Shown here in pieces: positions 1 through 9,043 of a DNA stretch of 64,000 nt. The position numbers and the translations under genes are program-made. The notes beneath the pieces were generated by a model. It did not search any database and was not told where the DNA came from. It saw only the letters and a list, made by a program, of their open reading frames with translations. Location: assembly GCA_001600495.1 (NCBI GenBank), contig BCKE01000008.1:667713-731712 (forward strand). Direction: 5' to 3'. Within the stretch, counting starts at the first letter, position 1; every line of letters starts with the position of its first letter. The DNA comes from Pilasporangium apinafurcum. Taxonomy: Eukaryota > Oomycota > Peronosporomycetes > Pythiales > Pythiaceae.

Positions 1-3000
1 ATCTTCGCGGCACATGATGCTACCAAACATCCGAGCGTCATGTTCGGTGAGCAGACGGTCGACCAAGTGCAGCAGGAATTTCAGCGAGCGTTCCAGATAG
101 CAACACGCACTACCACCGCCATTAGCGGTGGCACTGCCTTTGTGAATTTCTATCAGTGGATGAGCTACTTCCAATGCGTTGGTGCACATATCCCCAGCGA
201 TGAGTACTTTGAATTACTGATGAAGCGTGTGTGGCGAGCCGCCTCACGCACCAATTTGAGTGACATTACCCGTACAAATGGCTCGATATACGCATCATCA
301 TCAACAACAGCAGCAGTATCAACTGCTCCGAAAACGTTGTTACAAGCGTTACAGGATAACACAGTGACCGTCACTGCTTCCCACGTACAACCAGCGCTGA
401 CGATTTCCACAGCCCTGCCTGTGTCTACACCCTCGCGACTGCATCGAAGCAAAAGTATTACTGCTGTTAGTACGGAAGGTATTTCGCCACGTGCAGCGCA
501 CAGCACGACCGAGTTTCTCAAAGGCTCGCAATTTGCTGCCTGTATGGTCGATCCATCGATCCGCCAACCATCTCCAAAGTGCAGTAGTGTTAGTCGACGC
601 GTACAATCGCCATTATCAGCTTCCTCTTCGTCTTTGGGCGGTTCTGGAGTAGCGAAACCAATCGATGCTGGCACATCGTCAATACTCACGCGTCTGCGTT
701 CGATTTTGAAAACGCAGGGACTGGCTGGGCTGGTAGCACTGAGTCGGCAAATCCGGCTGAGTGACGACGACAGCGACGGACTCCTCACATTCGCCGAATT
801 TAAACGTGCACTGCAGCCACTTGAGAGTGGCCAACTGAGCGATTTCGACCTGCGTTGTCTCTTCAAACACCTCGACGTGGACCATCGCGCGCTGATTACC
901 ATTCAAAGTGCAATCGATTTGATTCGAGATCCAATGAACCCGCGTAGACTAAAGCTCGTCCAACTGGCATTCAAAACAGTCGATCGCGATGGCTCTGGAG
1001 TGTTGTCAGTAAATGAAATCGTGGCAAATTACGACGCAAGTCGCCATCCAGATGTGATCGCTGGACGCAAAAGTGAAGAGCAAGTCTTTCATGACTTTAT
1101 TGAGAATTTTGATGTTGAAGCTGGAAATACAAATGTGACGCCTAGCGAAATCACATTGGAGCAATGGGAGCAGTATTACCAGAACGTGAGCTTCTTCATC
1201 AGCGACGACGATTTCTTTGAGCTCATGATCCGGAATACCTGGCAAGTGACGGAATCTTTACCGCCTGAGTTATTACTGGCAGCTTCATCCAGCAGCAGCA
1301 ATAATAGCTCCATCTCTACACCAGTGCTGATTACCACCGCTGCTGGTCAACAGCGGTTCACGAGAGGCAACGGCCAGGGTCACAGCAGCCATCAAGCACT
1401 TGCGATTTTGCAGCCAGATCTTGTTGATCATCATCAGGATAATCGACAAAAACGGATGCAATCTCCATCGTCTTTGACGGCTTCTACTCCCTCGATGTGT
1501 GTCTTTGCTACGCATAAGCAATCCAAAGAACTCCGTCGAACGATCCACCAGCTTCGCAATGCCCTTAAAGAACAAGGAGTTGCTGGATTTATTTCTTTAC
1601 AGCGAGCGTTCCGATTGATGGACACCGATGGAAATGGCAGTATCAGTGCTGATGAGTTCTTACGTGCACTTCAGCATTGCAAGGTGTATCTACCACCAGC
1701 AGAAAGCAAGAATTTGTTCCAGTTCTTTGATGCAAACCACGACGGCGCTATTGAGTTCACAGAATTTCTGCTAGGCATCCGCGAGCCGATGAGCGAGCGC
1801 AGGTTACTGCTTGTGCGTATGGCGTTCGATTTAATCGATAAAGATCACAATGGCGTACTGGAAGTGAGCGACATTGTCGATGTCTATGACGCATGCAAGC
1901 ATCCAGACGTGCTTTCTGGCCGGAAGACTGAGAAGGAAGTGTTTCAAGAGTTTATTGAAACATTTGATATCGATCACTTGCACGAGGGCAAAGTGGGCTT
2001 CGAGGAATGGACGAGGTACTACTCTAACATCAGCGCTAGTATTGATGATGATGACTACTTCGAGCTCATGATGCGCAACGCCTGGCACATCAGTGGTGGC
2101 CACGGTTGGTGTGCCAACAGTTCGAATCGCAGGGTGCTGGTGACCCATGCCGATGGCACTACGAGTGTAGAAGAAGTGCGAAATGACTTGGGTGTCAAGA
2201 AAGAGGATGTGCCACGCGTCTTGGCTGAGCAGATGAAGCAGAATCCACCTCAAAAAGCGAGTTTCTATGATGTTTTGGATCATTCCGCTCGCTCTAAATC
2301 GACTACATCGACACTATCGCTTCGAAAATCACGTGGTAATTCCAGTGAGCTGTTTGCGGCGTGTCTGCCTTCGCCAGATTTCCAACAAACACAATCAAGA
2401 CGAGCGTCTACCAGTATGACTGCTACAGCATCTACTGATAAACAGCGAGAGGTTCCTGCAGGCATTCAAGCCATTTTGGCCAAGTTGAAAGGATCCTTGA
2501 AAGCTAAAGGTGCACATGGGTTCTGTGGCTTGAGCCGCCGCTTCCGACTCATGGACGACGATGGCAATGGCTCGTTGAACGTTCATGAATTTCGCAAAGC
2601 CATGAACGATTGTGATTTAGGACTCTCTGAGAGCGATACGCGACTACTGTTTCAGTATTTCGATGCCGATCGCAACGGCAGCATCGATTTCCATGAGTTC
2701 ATGGTCGGTGTACGGGATCCCATGACCGAACGTCGGCTATTTTTCGTGAAGGAGGCATTTAAACGCATGGACAAAGATGGTAATGGACTATTGGAGCCAA
2801 GCGATATCATCGAAGCCTACGACGCAAGTCGCCATCCAGACGTGTTGCATGGTAAGAAAACCCCCGAAGAAGTCTGCCGCGAATTTCTTGAGACGTTTGA
2901 TGTCGATGGTGTACACAACGGCAAAATTACGTGGCTGCAGTGGCAGCACTACTACCACAACATCAGCGCCAGCATCGATGATGAAGATTACTTTGAATTG

Positions 3001-4005
3001 ATGATGCGCAATGCGTGGCATATTAGTGGTGGTGAGGGCTGGTGCGAGAATTCAACGAACCGCCGCGTGTTGGTGACGCTGCCTGATGGCGCAGATGTCG
3101 TTCGCGAAGTGAAGAATGATCTAGGAGTGAAAATGCAAGACATCAACGCAAAGTTGGAGGCTCAGGGCCAGTTGTGCGCTGGTGCATCGGTGTCGACTTC
3201 AGCAGCTACGCGAATGGACGTGACGTTTTCTGGAGGTAGCGGTGGATATGGCAATGGGAAGAAGATCATGACGCTGAAAGAAGTGTCCTGTGCTACTACG
3301 ATGGCGATGCCGCCAGCGACTGGCGTGTCACCATCTTCCAGTGATCCCTTGACAATGAAATGCTCTGGTGAGCTGCTGTTGCATGCACTTCGTCATCGCA
3401 TTCAGCAGAAGAAAATGTCTGATGTCGTTCAACTGCAGAAGCGAGCGCTCGAGTACATTGACGCCAAGACCGGCACCATCTCTGCTGTGCATTGCAGCGA
3501 ATGTCTGAACGCCGCACTCGGTCTTTCATTGACAGAGGAGTATTGCATAGGGCTTTTTGACTACCTGACCAAGCAGTATGATCCGGAGATGGCTACTCGT
3601 ACCAGTGCGAACGGCCGTATTGGTGCGCGTTTCTTGCAAAACACATCAACATCTAATCGCATCACGTTACGCAATTTGTTTAATGGTCTACTGGGTCAGT
3701 TGAGTCCGCAATGCACCGAGTGCGTACACCAAATTTTTGCGGCTCTGCAGGCACAAGGCAACGGACGCGTCTTCCCACTGGCGTTGGCCAAGAGTTTCCA
3801 GGCAGCCAGGCACCCTGATGTGGCGATGGGGCTAGCGACAGCTACACAGGTTTTTGAGGAATTTGCGATGAATTTTGAAGTCTCAGGAGCGAATGATGGC
3901 GCAATTGCATTGGAGCATTTTGAGAGCTACTGTGTCAATCTGCGTGCAACAAGCGGAAGTGATACCTACTTGCTTTTGATACTACAGCATTGCTTTTTGC
4001 TCTAA
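1..4005 (+). CDS. Multi-module calcyphosin-like EF-hand protein, 5' end outside window
   Basis: Large calcium-binding protein made of repeated calcyphosin-like modules. Sequence before the first ATG (40) is open in the same frame and encodes a DATKHPSVMFGEQT-like segment matching the same part of later modules, so the gene starts upstream of the window. Module cores begin near nt 680, 1525, 2470 and 3370, after the tail of an earlier one at nt 1-240. Each has four EF-hand loops, then a YF.L(M)(I/M)RN.W signature. Canonical loops include DTDGNGSISADEF, DDDGNGSLNVHEF, DADRNGSIDFHEF and DKDGNGLLEPSDI. Two modules add a GG.GWC.NS.NRRVLVT extension. The last module has lost most Ca ligands. Ser/Thr-rich linkers separate modules. 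Human calcyphosin is a single module of about 190 residues, so this is an expanded array. No membrane segment or catalytic domain is visible, so a Ca sensor/scaffold role is inferred. Confidence 0.85.
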   Translation: MFAAHDATKHPSVMFGEQTVDQVQQEFQRAFQIATRTTTAISGGTAFVNFYQWMSYFQCVGAHIPSDEYFELLMKRVWRAASRTNLSDITRTNGSIYASSSTTAAVSTAPKTLLQALQDNTVTVTASHVQPALTISTALPVSTPSRLHRSKSITAVSTEGISPRAAHSTTEFLKGSQFAACMVDPSIRQPSPKCSSVSRRVQSPLSASSSSLGGSGVAKPIDAGTSSILTRLRSILKTQGLAGLVALSRQIRLSDDDSDGLLTFAEFKRALQPLESGQLSDFDLRCLFKHLDVDHRALITIQSAIDLIRDPMNPRRLKLVQLAFKTVDRDGSGVLSVNEIVANYDASRHPDVIAGRKSEEQVFHDFIENFDVEAGNTNVTPSEITLEQWEQYYQNVSFFISDDDFFELMIRNTWQVTESLPPELLLAASSSSSNNSSISTPVLITTAAGQQRFTRGNGQGHSSHQALAILQPDLVDHHQDNRQKRMQSPSSLTASTPSMCVFATHKQSKELRRTIHQLRNALKEQGVAGFISLQRAFRLMDTDGNGSISADEFLRALQHCKVYLPPAESKNLFQFFDANHDGAIEFTEFLLGIREPMSERRLLLVRMAFDLIDKDHNGVLEVSDIVDVYDACKHPDVLSGRKTEKEVFQEFIETFDIDHLHEGKVGFEEWTRYYSNISASIDDDDYFELMMRNAWHISGGHGWCANSSNRRVLVTHADGTTSVEEVRNDLGVKKEDVPRVLAEQMKQNPPQKASFYDVLDHSARSKSTTSTLSLRKSRGNSSELFAACLPSPDFQQTQSRRASTSMTATASTDKQREVPAGIQAILAKLKGSLKAKGAHGFCGLSRRFRLMDDDGNGSLNVHEFRKAMNDCDLGLSESDTRLLFQYFDADRNGSIDFHEFMVGVRDPMTERRLFFVKEAFKRMDKDGNGLLEPSDIIEAYDASRHPDVLHGKKTPEEVCREFLETFDVDGVHNGKITWLQWQHYYHNISASIDDEDYFELMMRNAWHISGGEGWCENSTNRRVLVTLPDGADVVREVKNDLGVKMQDINAKLEAQGQLCAGASVSTSAATRMDVTFSGGSGGYGNGKKIMTLKEVSCATTMAMPPATGVSPSSSDPLTMKCSGELLLHALRHRIQQKKMSDVVQLQKRALEYIDAKTGTISAVHCSECLNAALGLSLTEEYCIGLFDYLTKQYDPEMATRTSANGRIGARFLQNTSTSNRITLRNLFNGLLGQLSPQCTECVHQIFAALQAQGNGRVFPLALAKSFQAARHPDVAMGLATATQVFEEFAMNFEVSGANDGAIALEHFESYCVNLRATSGSDTYLLLILQHCFLL

Positions 4006-4410
4006 AATTAATTTTTTTTATATCCCAAAATAATAATTCGAGTCAGTATCTTGTTTATTGGAATCAGTAAACAGATTATTACAATAATTTTTTTAACATT
4101 GTAAAAAAATTATTAGCAATTGGAAGAAGCACAATTAACTGTCAAATCCCAAAAGATACACTTTGATTTTCATCCAATGAACGATGAGACCAAAGGTGTG
4201 GAGCCGGTCCAATATGATAATATTTTGTTGACAATATTATTGCGATGATATAGGTACTAACCGCTGAACACGACCGAATTCCAGATGAAAACAAGAGCCG
4301 CGCGACTGCAGAATAGCGGGCAAGCGATAGTGACGGTGTTGCTTCTCACATTTGTGGTTCCTTGGAATCAATTGGATACCTAACACACAGGTATTTGTAC
4401 ACGAAATAGT
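4006..4410. other. Intergenic spacer
   Basis: AT-rich spacer between the EF-hand gene and the cryptochrome gene, holding the 3' UTR of the former and the promoter/5' UTR of the latter. No further gene or RNA was recognised. Confidence 0.6.
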
Positions 4411-6396
4411 ATGCCCATTGGTCATACCTGCCAATTGCAAGTCACGACAAATATTCGACTCCAAAATAACAGTCATCAAGTTACAAGCAACATGCCTGTG
4501 GGACAATCAACTGCAAGCCCAGATGACACCAGTACATTAACGTTGACTTCAATCACGGCCACTGACCTGGATCCATTGTCGAGAAACGAAATGGAAGAGG
4601 AAGAGGCGTTTGGACTGGATACACTGAATTACGACAGTGATGTTGATATGCCCATCAATTACATACAAGAATCAACTGTCGTAGCTCCTCAGTTGTTGAT
4701 TCACTTTCCTCAGTCTTCAATCCCACCTCTACAGCACTCGCAAACCACTCGAAGGGCGTTAGTCTGGTTTCGAAAAGACCTCCGGCTGCATGACAACCTA
4801 GCATTGCAGGCAGCATTGCATGCTGAACCTGGCATGGCCATTATCCCGATCTATATCATCCATCGCCCTGTCAAGAAACGATGTGGAGCTGTGCGGTTCC
4901 AATTTCTGCTCGAGTGTCTGCATGACCTCGCACGCAATCTCAATGCAAAGAACTCACAGTTGCTGGTACTGCGCGGTGATGCAACTGAGGTATTTAAGGT
5001 GATTTTGCCTGCCTGGCAGATCACTGATCTCTTCTTTGAAGAGCTGGTCATGAACTACGCGGTCGTGAGGGATCATAAAGTCCAACAGATTGCTAAACAC
5101 TTCAAAGTCCGCGTCGCGACGTTTGCTGACCGAATGCTATTTGATGCACGTGCGATCATCACCGCTAATAACGGGCAAGTCCCAACGAATTTTGACGACT
5201 TTGTGCGTCTGACGGCTGAGATGCCACAACCACCGCTGCCCCATCCGACGCCAATCACAATTTCCGGAAACTATCTGACTAAACCAGAACTGTTTGAGCT
5301 GTTAGATAGATACTGCCGCCATCGGTTAACATTCGGCGGTGATGTGATTGCCGGTCCGAAACAAAATCCGTTTGCCATCCCATCGCTCGATGCCTTTGGT
5401 CTAACGGTTCCTCCAATACACTCTTTTCTCTATGGTGGTGAGACGCAGGCATTACGTCGTTTACTCTCTTTCTGCGCCAATGAAGAGCATGTGAACAGGT
5501 TCCAAAAGCCCAACACGTCGCCGGTCTGTGTGGACACCACATCGTCCACAACAGCACTAAGCCCCTACATCTCGTTTGGCTGTCTAAGTGTGCGCGAGTT
5601 TTTCTACCGTGTCATGGTCATTCAGCTCAAATTCGCTGGCCAGAAAGGACCCCCAGCAGTGACACTCGACGGGCAATTGCTCTGGCGCGAGTTCTTCTAT
5701 TGTTACGCCATTGGGGTTCCGCATTTCGACACCCAGGACAAAAACAGTCTTTGCAAGCAAATCGACTGGAAATTGCAGCATGTACCACCACTGGATAGTA
5801 TTTGGAGTCCGGCCACAAAAGGTGCGATGGAGGAATTGCAGGCGTGGATGGCGGGGAAGACCGGATTTCCATGGATCGACGCTGTGATGCGGCAGATTGA
5901 CCGTGAAGGTTGGGCTCACCACGTTGGTAGACATGCTGTTGCTTGCTTTTTAACACGGGGCGACCTGTACATCTCGTGGCTGCGCGGTGCATATTTTTTC
6001 CAAGAGAAACTCATTGACTTTGACTGGGCGCTAACGATTGGCAATTGGCTTTGGGTCAGTGGGAGTTGCTTTTTTAATGACTACCGTACTGTCCACTCAC
6101 CATCACTATACATCCAGCAATGGGATCCTGAAGGCGCTTTCATTCGAAAGTATGTACCTGAGCTGAGGAAGTTACCCAAGCGGTACATCTTTGAGCCATG
6201 GAAGGCGCCCATCCATGTGCAGCGCAACGGTGACTGCTTGATCGGCAAAGACTATCCGTTTCCGATTGTGGATCATAACGCCGCAGTGAAGAAATGCATC
6301 GAAGGCGTGGAGCGTGCCTATTCCAACGCCCCTAATCTAAGGGAAAAACACAGTAATGACCTCACTGGCTTCTGTACGTGCTGCTATTTCTCATAG
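4411..6396 (+). CDS. Cryptochrome of the 6-4 photolyase/animal cryptochrome group
   Basis: Flavoprotein of the photolyase/cryptochrome superfamily, 661 aa in one exon. The DNA-photolyase alpha/beta domain starts near residue 112 (RALVWFRKDLRLHDN); the FAD-binding helical domain covers about residues 370-630 (GQLLWREFFY, GKTGFPWIDAVMRQ, LTRGDLYISW). The 6-4-type HHxxRH signature is at 503-508. At the position that holds Asn near flavin N5 in 6-4 photolyases (INAGSW; Cys in Drosophila CRY, Asp in plant CRY), this protein has Thr542 (ALTIGNW). That fits a light receptor better than a repair enzyme, by inference. The C-terminus is CTCCYFS, a CaaX-like box with extra upstream cysteines. About 110 residues precede the domain; ATGs at 4411 and 4492 are both possible starts. 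The next gene is a paralogue in tandem. Confidence 0.9.
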   Translation: MPIGHTCQLQVTTNIRLQNNSHQVTSNMPVGQSTASPDDTSTLTLTSITATDLDPLSRNEMEEEEAFGLDTLNYDSDVDMPINYIQESTVVAPQLLIHFPQSSIPPLQHSQTTRRALVWFRKDLRLHDNLALQAALHAEPGMAIIPIYIIHRPVKKRCGAVRFQFLLECLHDLARNLNAKNSQLLVLRGDATEVFKVILPAWQITDLFFEELVMNYAVVRDHKVQQIAKHFKVRVATFADRMLFDARAIITANNGQVPTNFDDFVRLTAEMPQPPLPHPTPITISGNYLTKPELFELLDRYCRHRLTFGGDVIAGPKQNPFAIPSLDAFGLTVPPIHSFLYGGETQALRRLLSFCANEEHVNRFQKPNTSPVCVDTTSSTTALSPYISFGCLSVREFFYRVMVIQLKFAGQKGPPAVTLDGQLLWREFFYCYAIGVPHFDTQDKNSLCKQIDWKLQHVPPLDSIWSPATKGAMEELQAWMAGKTGFPWIDAVMRQIDREGWAHHVGRHAVACFLTRGDLYISWLRGAYFFQEKLIDFDWALTIGNWLWVSGSCFFNDYRTVHSPSLYIQQWDPEGAFIRKYVPELRKLPKRYIFEPWKAPIHVQRNGDCLIGKDYPFPIVDHNAAVKKCIEGVERAYSNAPNLREKHSNDLTGFCTCCYFS

Positions 6397-6937
6397 CATG
6401 GACAGACATGCGTAATTATACAATCTGTCAAGTGTTTAAGTGCAGCGAAAATGGCGAGCCTTGTTAATAAAAGCTAATTCCGTCCTGAACTTATTGCGCA
6501 ATACTTTGAGGCCAGCAGTACCAGCGTAGAGGTGTACGTTTCATGTTGACAAACAAGATGAGGACAAAAAACATGCGCTTAACGTTCTACAAACGTTCGT
6601 TGCGCACCGCAAGCGCACATCAGTGGGCTGGTTGCTCATATTTCAGCTCACCTAATTACCATTTGTTGGATCATCCAAAGCCAACGCGCGTACGACTGTA
6701 CCCATAGGCGGTGTCCATCCCAGTATTTTGGGCTAGGTGTTCTTTATTTTAATTTGGGTTTATACCATTTTTATTCCAATATTAGAAATGATTTTAATAT
6801 TTAAAACAATTTCAACCAATCAATTCACGTTTTATTGTGATTATTGCAAAAAATCAAAATTTCGTGATTTTTTTGCCGCTATTTATTTAACATTCAAGGA
6901 ACACCACCGAAGTCTGCAAAAGCGTAAAGGAACACAG
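6397..6937. other. Intergenic spacer between the two photolyase paralogues
   Basis: Contains the 3' end of the cryptochrome transcript and the promoter/5' UTR of the photolyase. The last 200 nt are AT-rich and happen to be open in frame with the next gene (from 6737), but the encoded hydrophobic/Lys-rich stretch does not resemble photolyase, so I treat it as leader. Confidence 0.55.
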
Positions 6938-8887
6938 ATGGACGACGACCCCGCAGATCTCCTTGACCTCCTCAGCGATGCCAGCGACTCGGGTGTCGCT
7001 GCCACTTTGGCGTTGCCACCATCGCCACCAGCTTCATTATCATCTGCTGCTGCTGCCGCTGTTACGGAAGAATCGCTACTCGATATGGCACCTTCTCCCG
7101 CGGTTGCAGTGTCTGCCCCATTAAAACCGACGCGATGTCTAGTCTGGTTCCGTCGCGATCTTCGCATCCATGACAACTTACCGCTTCATGCAGCGCTACA
7201 GCATTTATCCGATGCATCGATTGATTCGTCTGCTCCACCGGAGGGTGTGTTGATCCCGCTCTACATCATCCATCGCCCAAAGATCATGCTTTGTGGTGTC
7301 AATCGCTTTCAATTTCTTATCGAGTGCGTCTCCGATCTCTCCAATGCCTTGGCCGCTCGAGGGTCGAGATTGATCATTGCACGTGGCGATGGATTGGAAG
7401 TACTCAAGACGGTTATACCAGCATGGGGGATCACGAATTTGTTCTTCGACGGCGTTAGCGAACCGTTTGCGATCGCCAGAGACGAACGTGTCAAGAGCTA
7501 CGCCGCGAGTCAAAACGTGCAAGTGCACATGACCAAAGGCTGCACACTCTACAACCTGCAGACGGTGTTGGATCATCATCACGGTCGCGCACCGAAGACT
7601 TATACGTCGTTTTTACGAACCGTCTCGACGTTTCCGACGCCAGCGCTGCCAATTGATCCACCAAAATCACTCCCTGCTCCGGAATTCCGTCCAAGCGAAC
7701 TGCATCAGAAACTCATTGACTACTGGCGCGCAAGAAGCAATCTCTATACAAATGATGAAGGCACGCAAGAAGACTTGACGCAGTGTTTGCAGGTCATTGC
7801 TGGACCAGAGCAACTATTCACCATCCCTGAAGTCACGGAATTCGGCTTTGAACAGCCTGAACGGCATTCGTTCATCTACGGTGGCGAGACAATTGCGCTC
7901 AACATCCTGACCGAGTATTGTCGCAACGAAGGTCGTGTGGTGCGCTTTGAAAAACCGAAAACATCGCCCGCAGAGACGTCACCATCACGGTCGACGACGT
8001 CGCTGAGTCCGTATTTGTACTTTGGATGCGTTTCACCTCGCAAGTTCTACCACCAAGTGCGCGAGATTCAGAAGCGACATCAGATGGCGTCGTCAGCACC
8101 ACCGGTTAGTCTGGATGGTCAATTGCTTTGGCGTGAGTTCTTCCATTGCAGTGGATACGCGAATCCGTACTTTGACAAAATGGAGGAATCACCCATTTGT
8201 CTGCAAATCGACTGGCGGTGGCATACAATCCCCGAGAAAGAAGAGGACATGACGGAAGATGACAAACTTGCACGTAGCCAATTCGAAGCCTGGAAGGAAG
8301 GACGCACGGGATATCCGTGGATTGACGCCATCATGATCCAACTACGTGACGAAGGCTGGATGCACCACTTGGCTAGACACTCCGTGGCGTGTTTCCTCAC
8401 ACGCGGTGACTTGTATATTTCGTGGGTAAGAGGACTGGAGGTTTTCCAGGAACGCTTGATCGACCACGACTGGTGCATCAATGCCGGCAATTGGCTCTGG
8501 CTCAGTGCCAGTGCGTTCTTCAAGGCCTATTTCCGCGTGTATTCACCCTCAACATTCGGTAAGAAATGGGATCCGGATGGTCGATTCATCCGCAAGTACC
8601 TGCCTGTGCTAAAGGACATGCCTGTCAAGTACATTTACGAGCCATGGAAGGCACCGTTATCTGTACAGCGGGCTGCAAACTGTTTGGTCGGCAAAGACTA
8701 CCCGTTCCCAATCGTGGATCATAAAATTGCGTTGAGACGCTGCATGACCGGCATGAAGCAATCCTATGCTAAGGCTGAGTACGGTGTGAACCCGATGGAG
8801 AATCCACCAACCAATCCCACCCCTGGAAAACGTCACTGTGACGAAAACGACTCGGATTCATCTGACGATGCACTGAACATTTATTGA
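6938..8887 (+). CDS. 6-4 photolyase-like protein
   Basis: Predicted (6-4) photoproduct DNA repair enzyme using FAD and blue light, 649 aa. The ATG at 6938 (MDDDPADLLDLL) is preferred over an earlier in-frame ATG whose product looks like untranslated leader. The antenna domain starts near residue 65 (RCLVWFRRDLRIHDN); the FAD domain includes LDGQLLWREFFHCSGY, GRTGYPWIDAIMIQLRDEGW and HHLARH (476-481, carrying the two catalytic histidines known in 6-4 photolyases). Asn515 (INAGNW) keeps the flavin-N5 Asn, unlike the upstream paralogue. A short acidic insert (about 438-445, EKEEDMTEDD) precedes GRTGYPW. The tail is Ser/Asp-rich (DENDSDSSDDALNIY) after a KRH basic cluster, possibly nuclear targeting. 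The two genes are about 540 bp apart and diverged after an old tandem duplication. Confidence 0.9.
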   Translation: MDDDPADLLDLLSDASDSGVAATLALPPSPPASLSSAAAAAVTEESLLDMAPSPAVAVSAPLKPTRCLVWFRRDLRIHDNLPLHAALQHLSDASIDSSAPPEGVLIPLYIIHRPKIMLCGVNRFQFLIECVSDLSNALAARGSRLIIARGDGLEVLKTVIPAWGITNLFFDGVSEPFAIARDERVKSYAASQNVQVHMTKGCTLYNLQTVLDHHHGRAPKTYTSFLRTVSTFPTPALPIDPPKSLPAPEFRPSELHQKLIDYWRARSNLYTNDEGTQEDLTQCLQVIAGPEQLFTIPEVTEFGFEQPERHSFIYGGETIALNILTEYCRNEGRVVRFEKPKTSPAETSPSRSTTSLSPYLYFGCVSPRKFYHQVREIQKRHQMASSAPPVSLDGQLLWREFFHCSGYANPYFDKMEESPICLQIDWRWHTIPEKEEDMTEDDKLARSQFEAWKEGRTGYPWIDAIMIQLRDEGWMHHLARHSVACFLTRGDLYISWVRGLEVFQERLIDHDWCINAGNWLWLSASAFFKAYFRVYSPSTFGKKWDPDGRFIRKYLPVLKDMPVKYIYEPWKAPLSVQRAANCLVGKDYPFPIVDHKIALRRCMTGMKQSYAKAEYGVNPMENPPTNPTPGKRHCDENDSDSSDDALNIY

Positions 8888-9043
8888 AGGGCCTTTCTGA
8901 AAGCTGTGGACCATGTTTTTGTACTCTCCTGATGGACTAGAAGTCGCTTCACATCATTGCATGCATCTGTGGTTAAATGAAGAAGAAATCTGTGAATCAG
9001 TTCCTGTTTTGTTGGCCGAGTGTGGGCACGTACAACTTACGTG

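Noticed and set aside
6737-6937. N-terminal hydrophobic extension of the photolyase from an upstream in-frame ATG
   Set aside because: The extension is AT-rich, Lys/Phe/Ile-heavy and unlike any photolyase; the ATG at 6938 begins sequence of normal composition.
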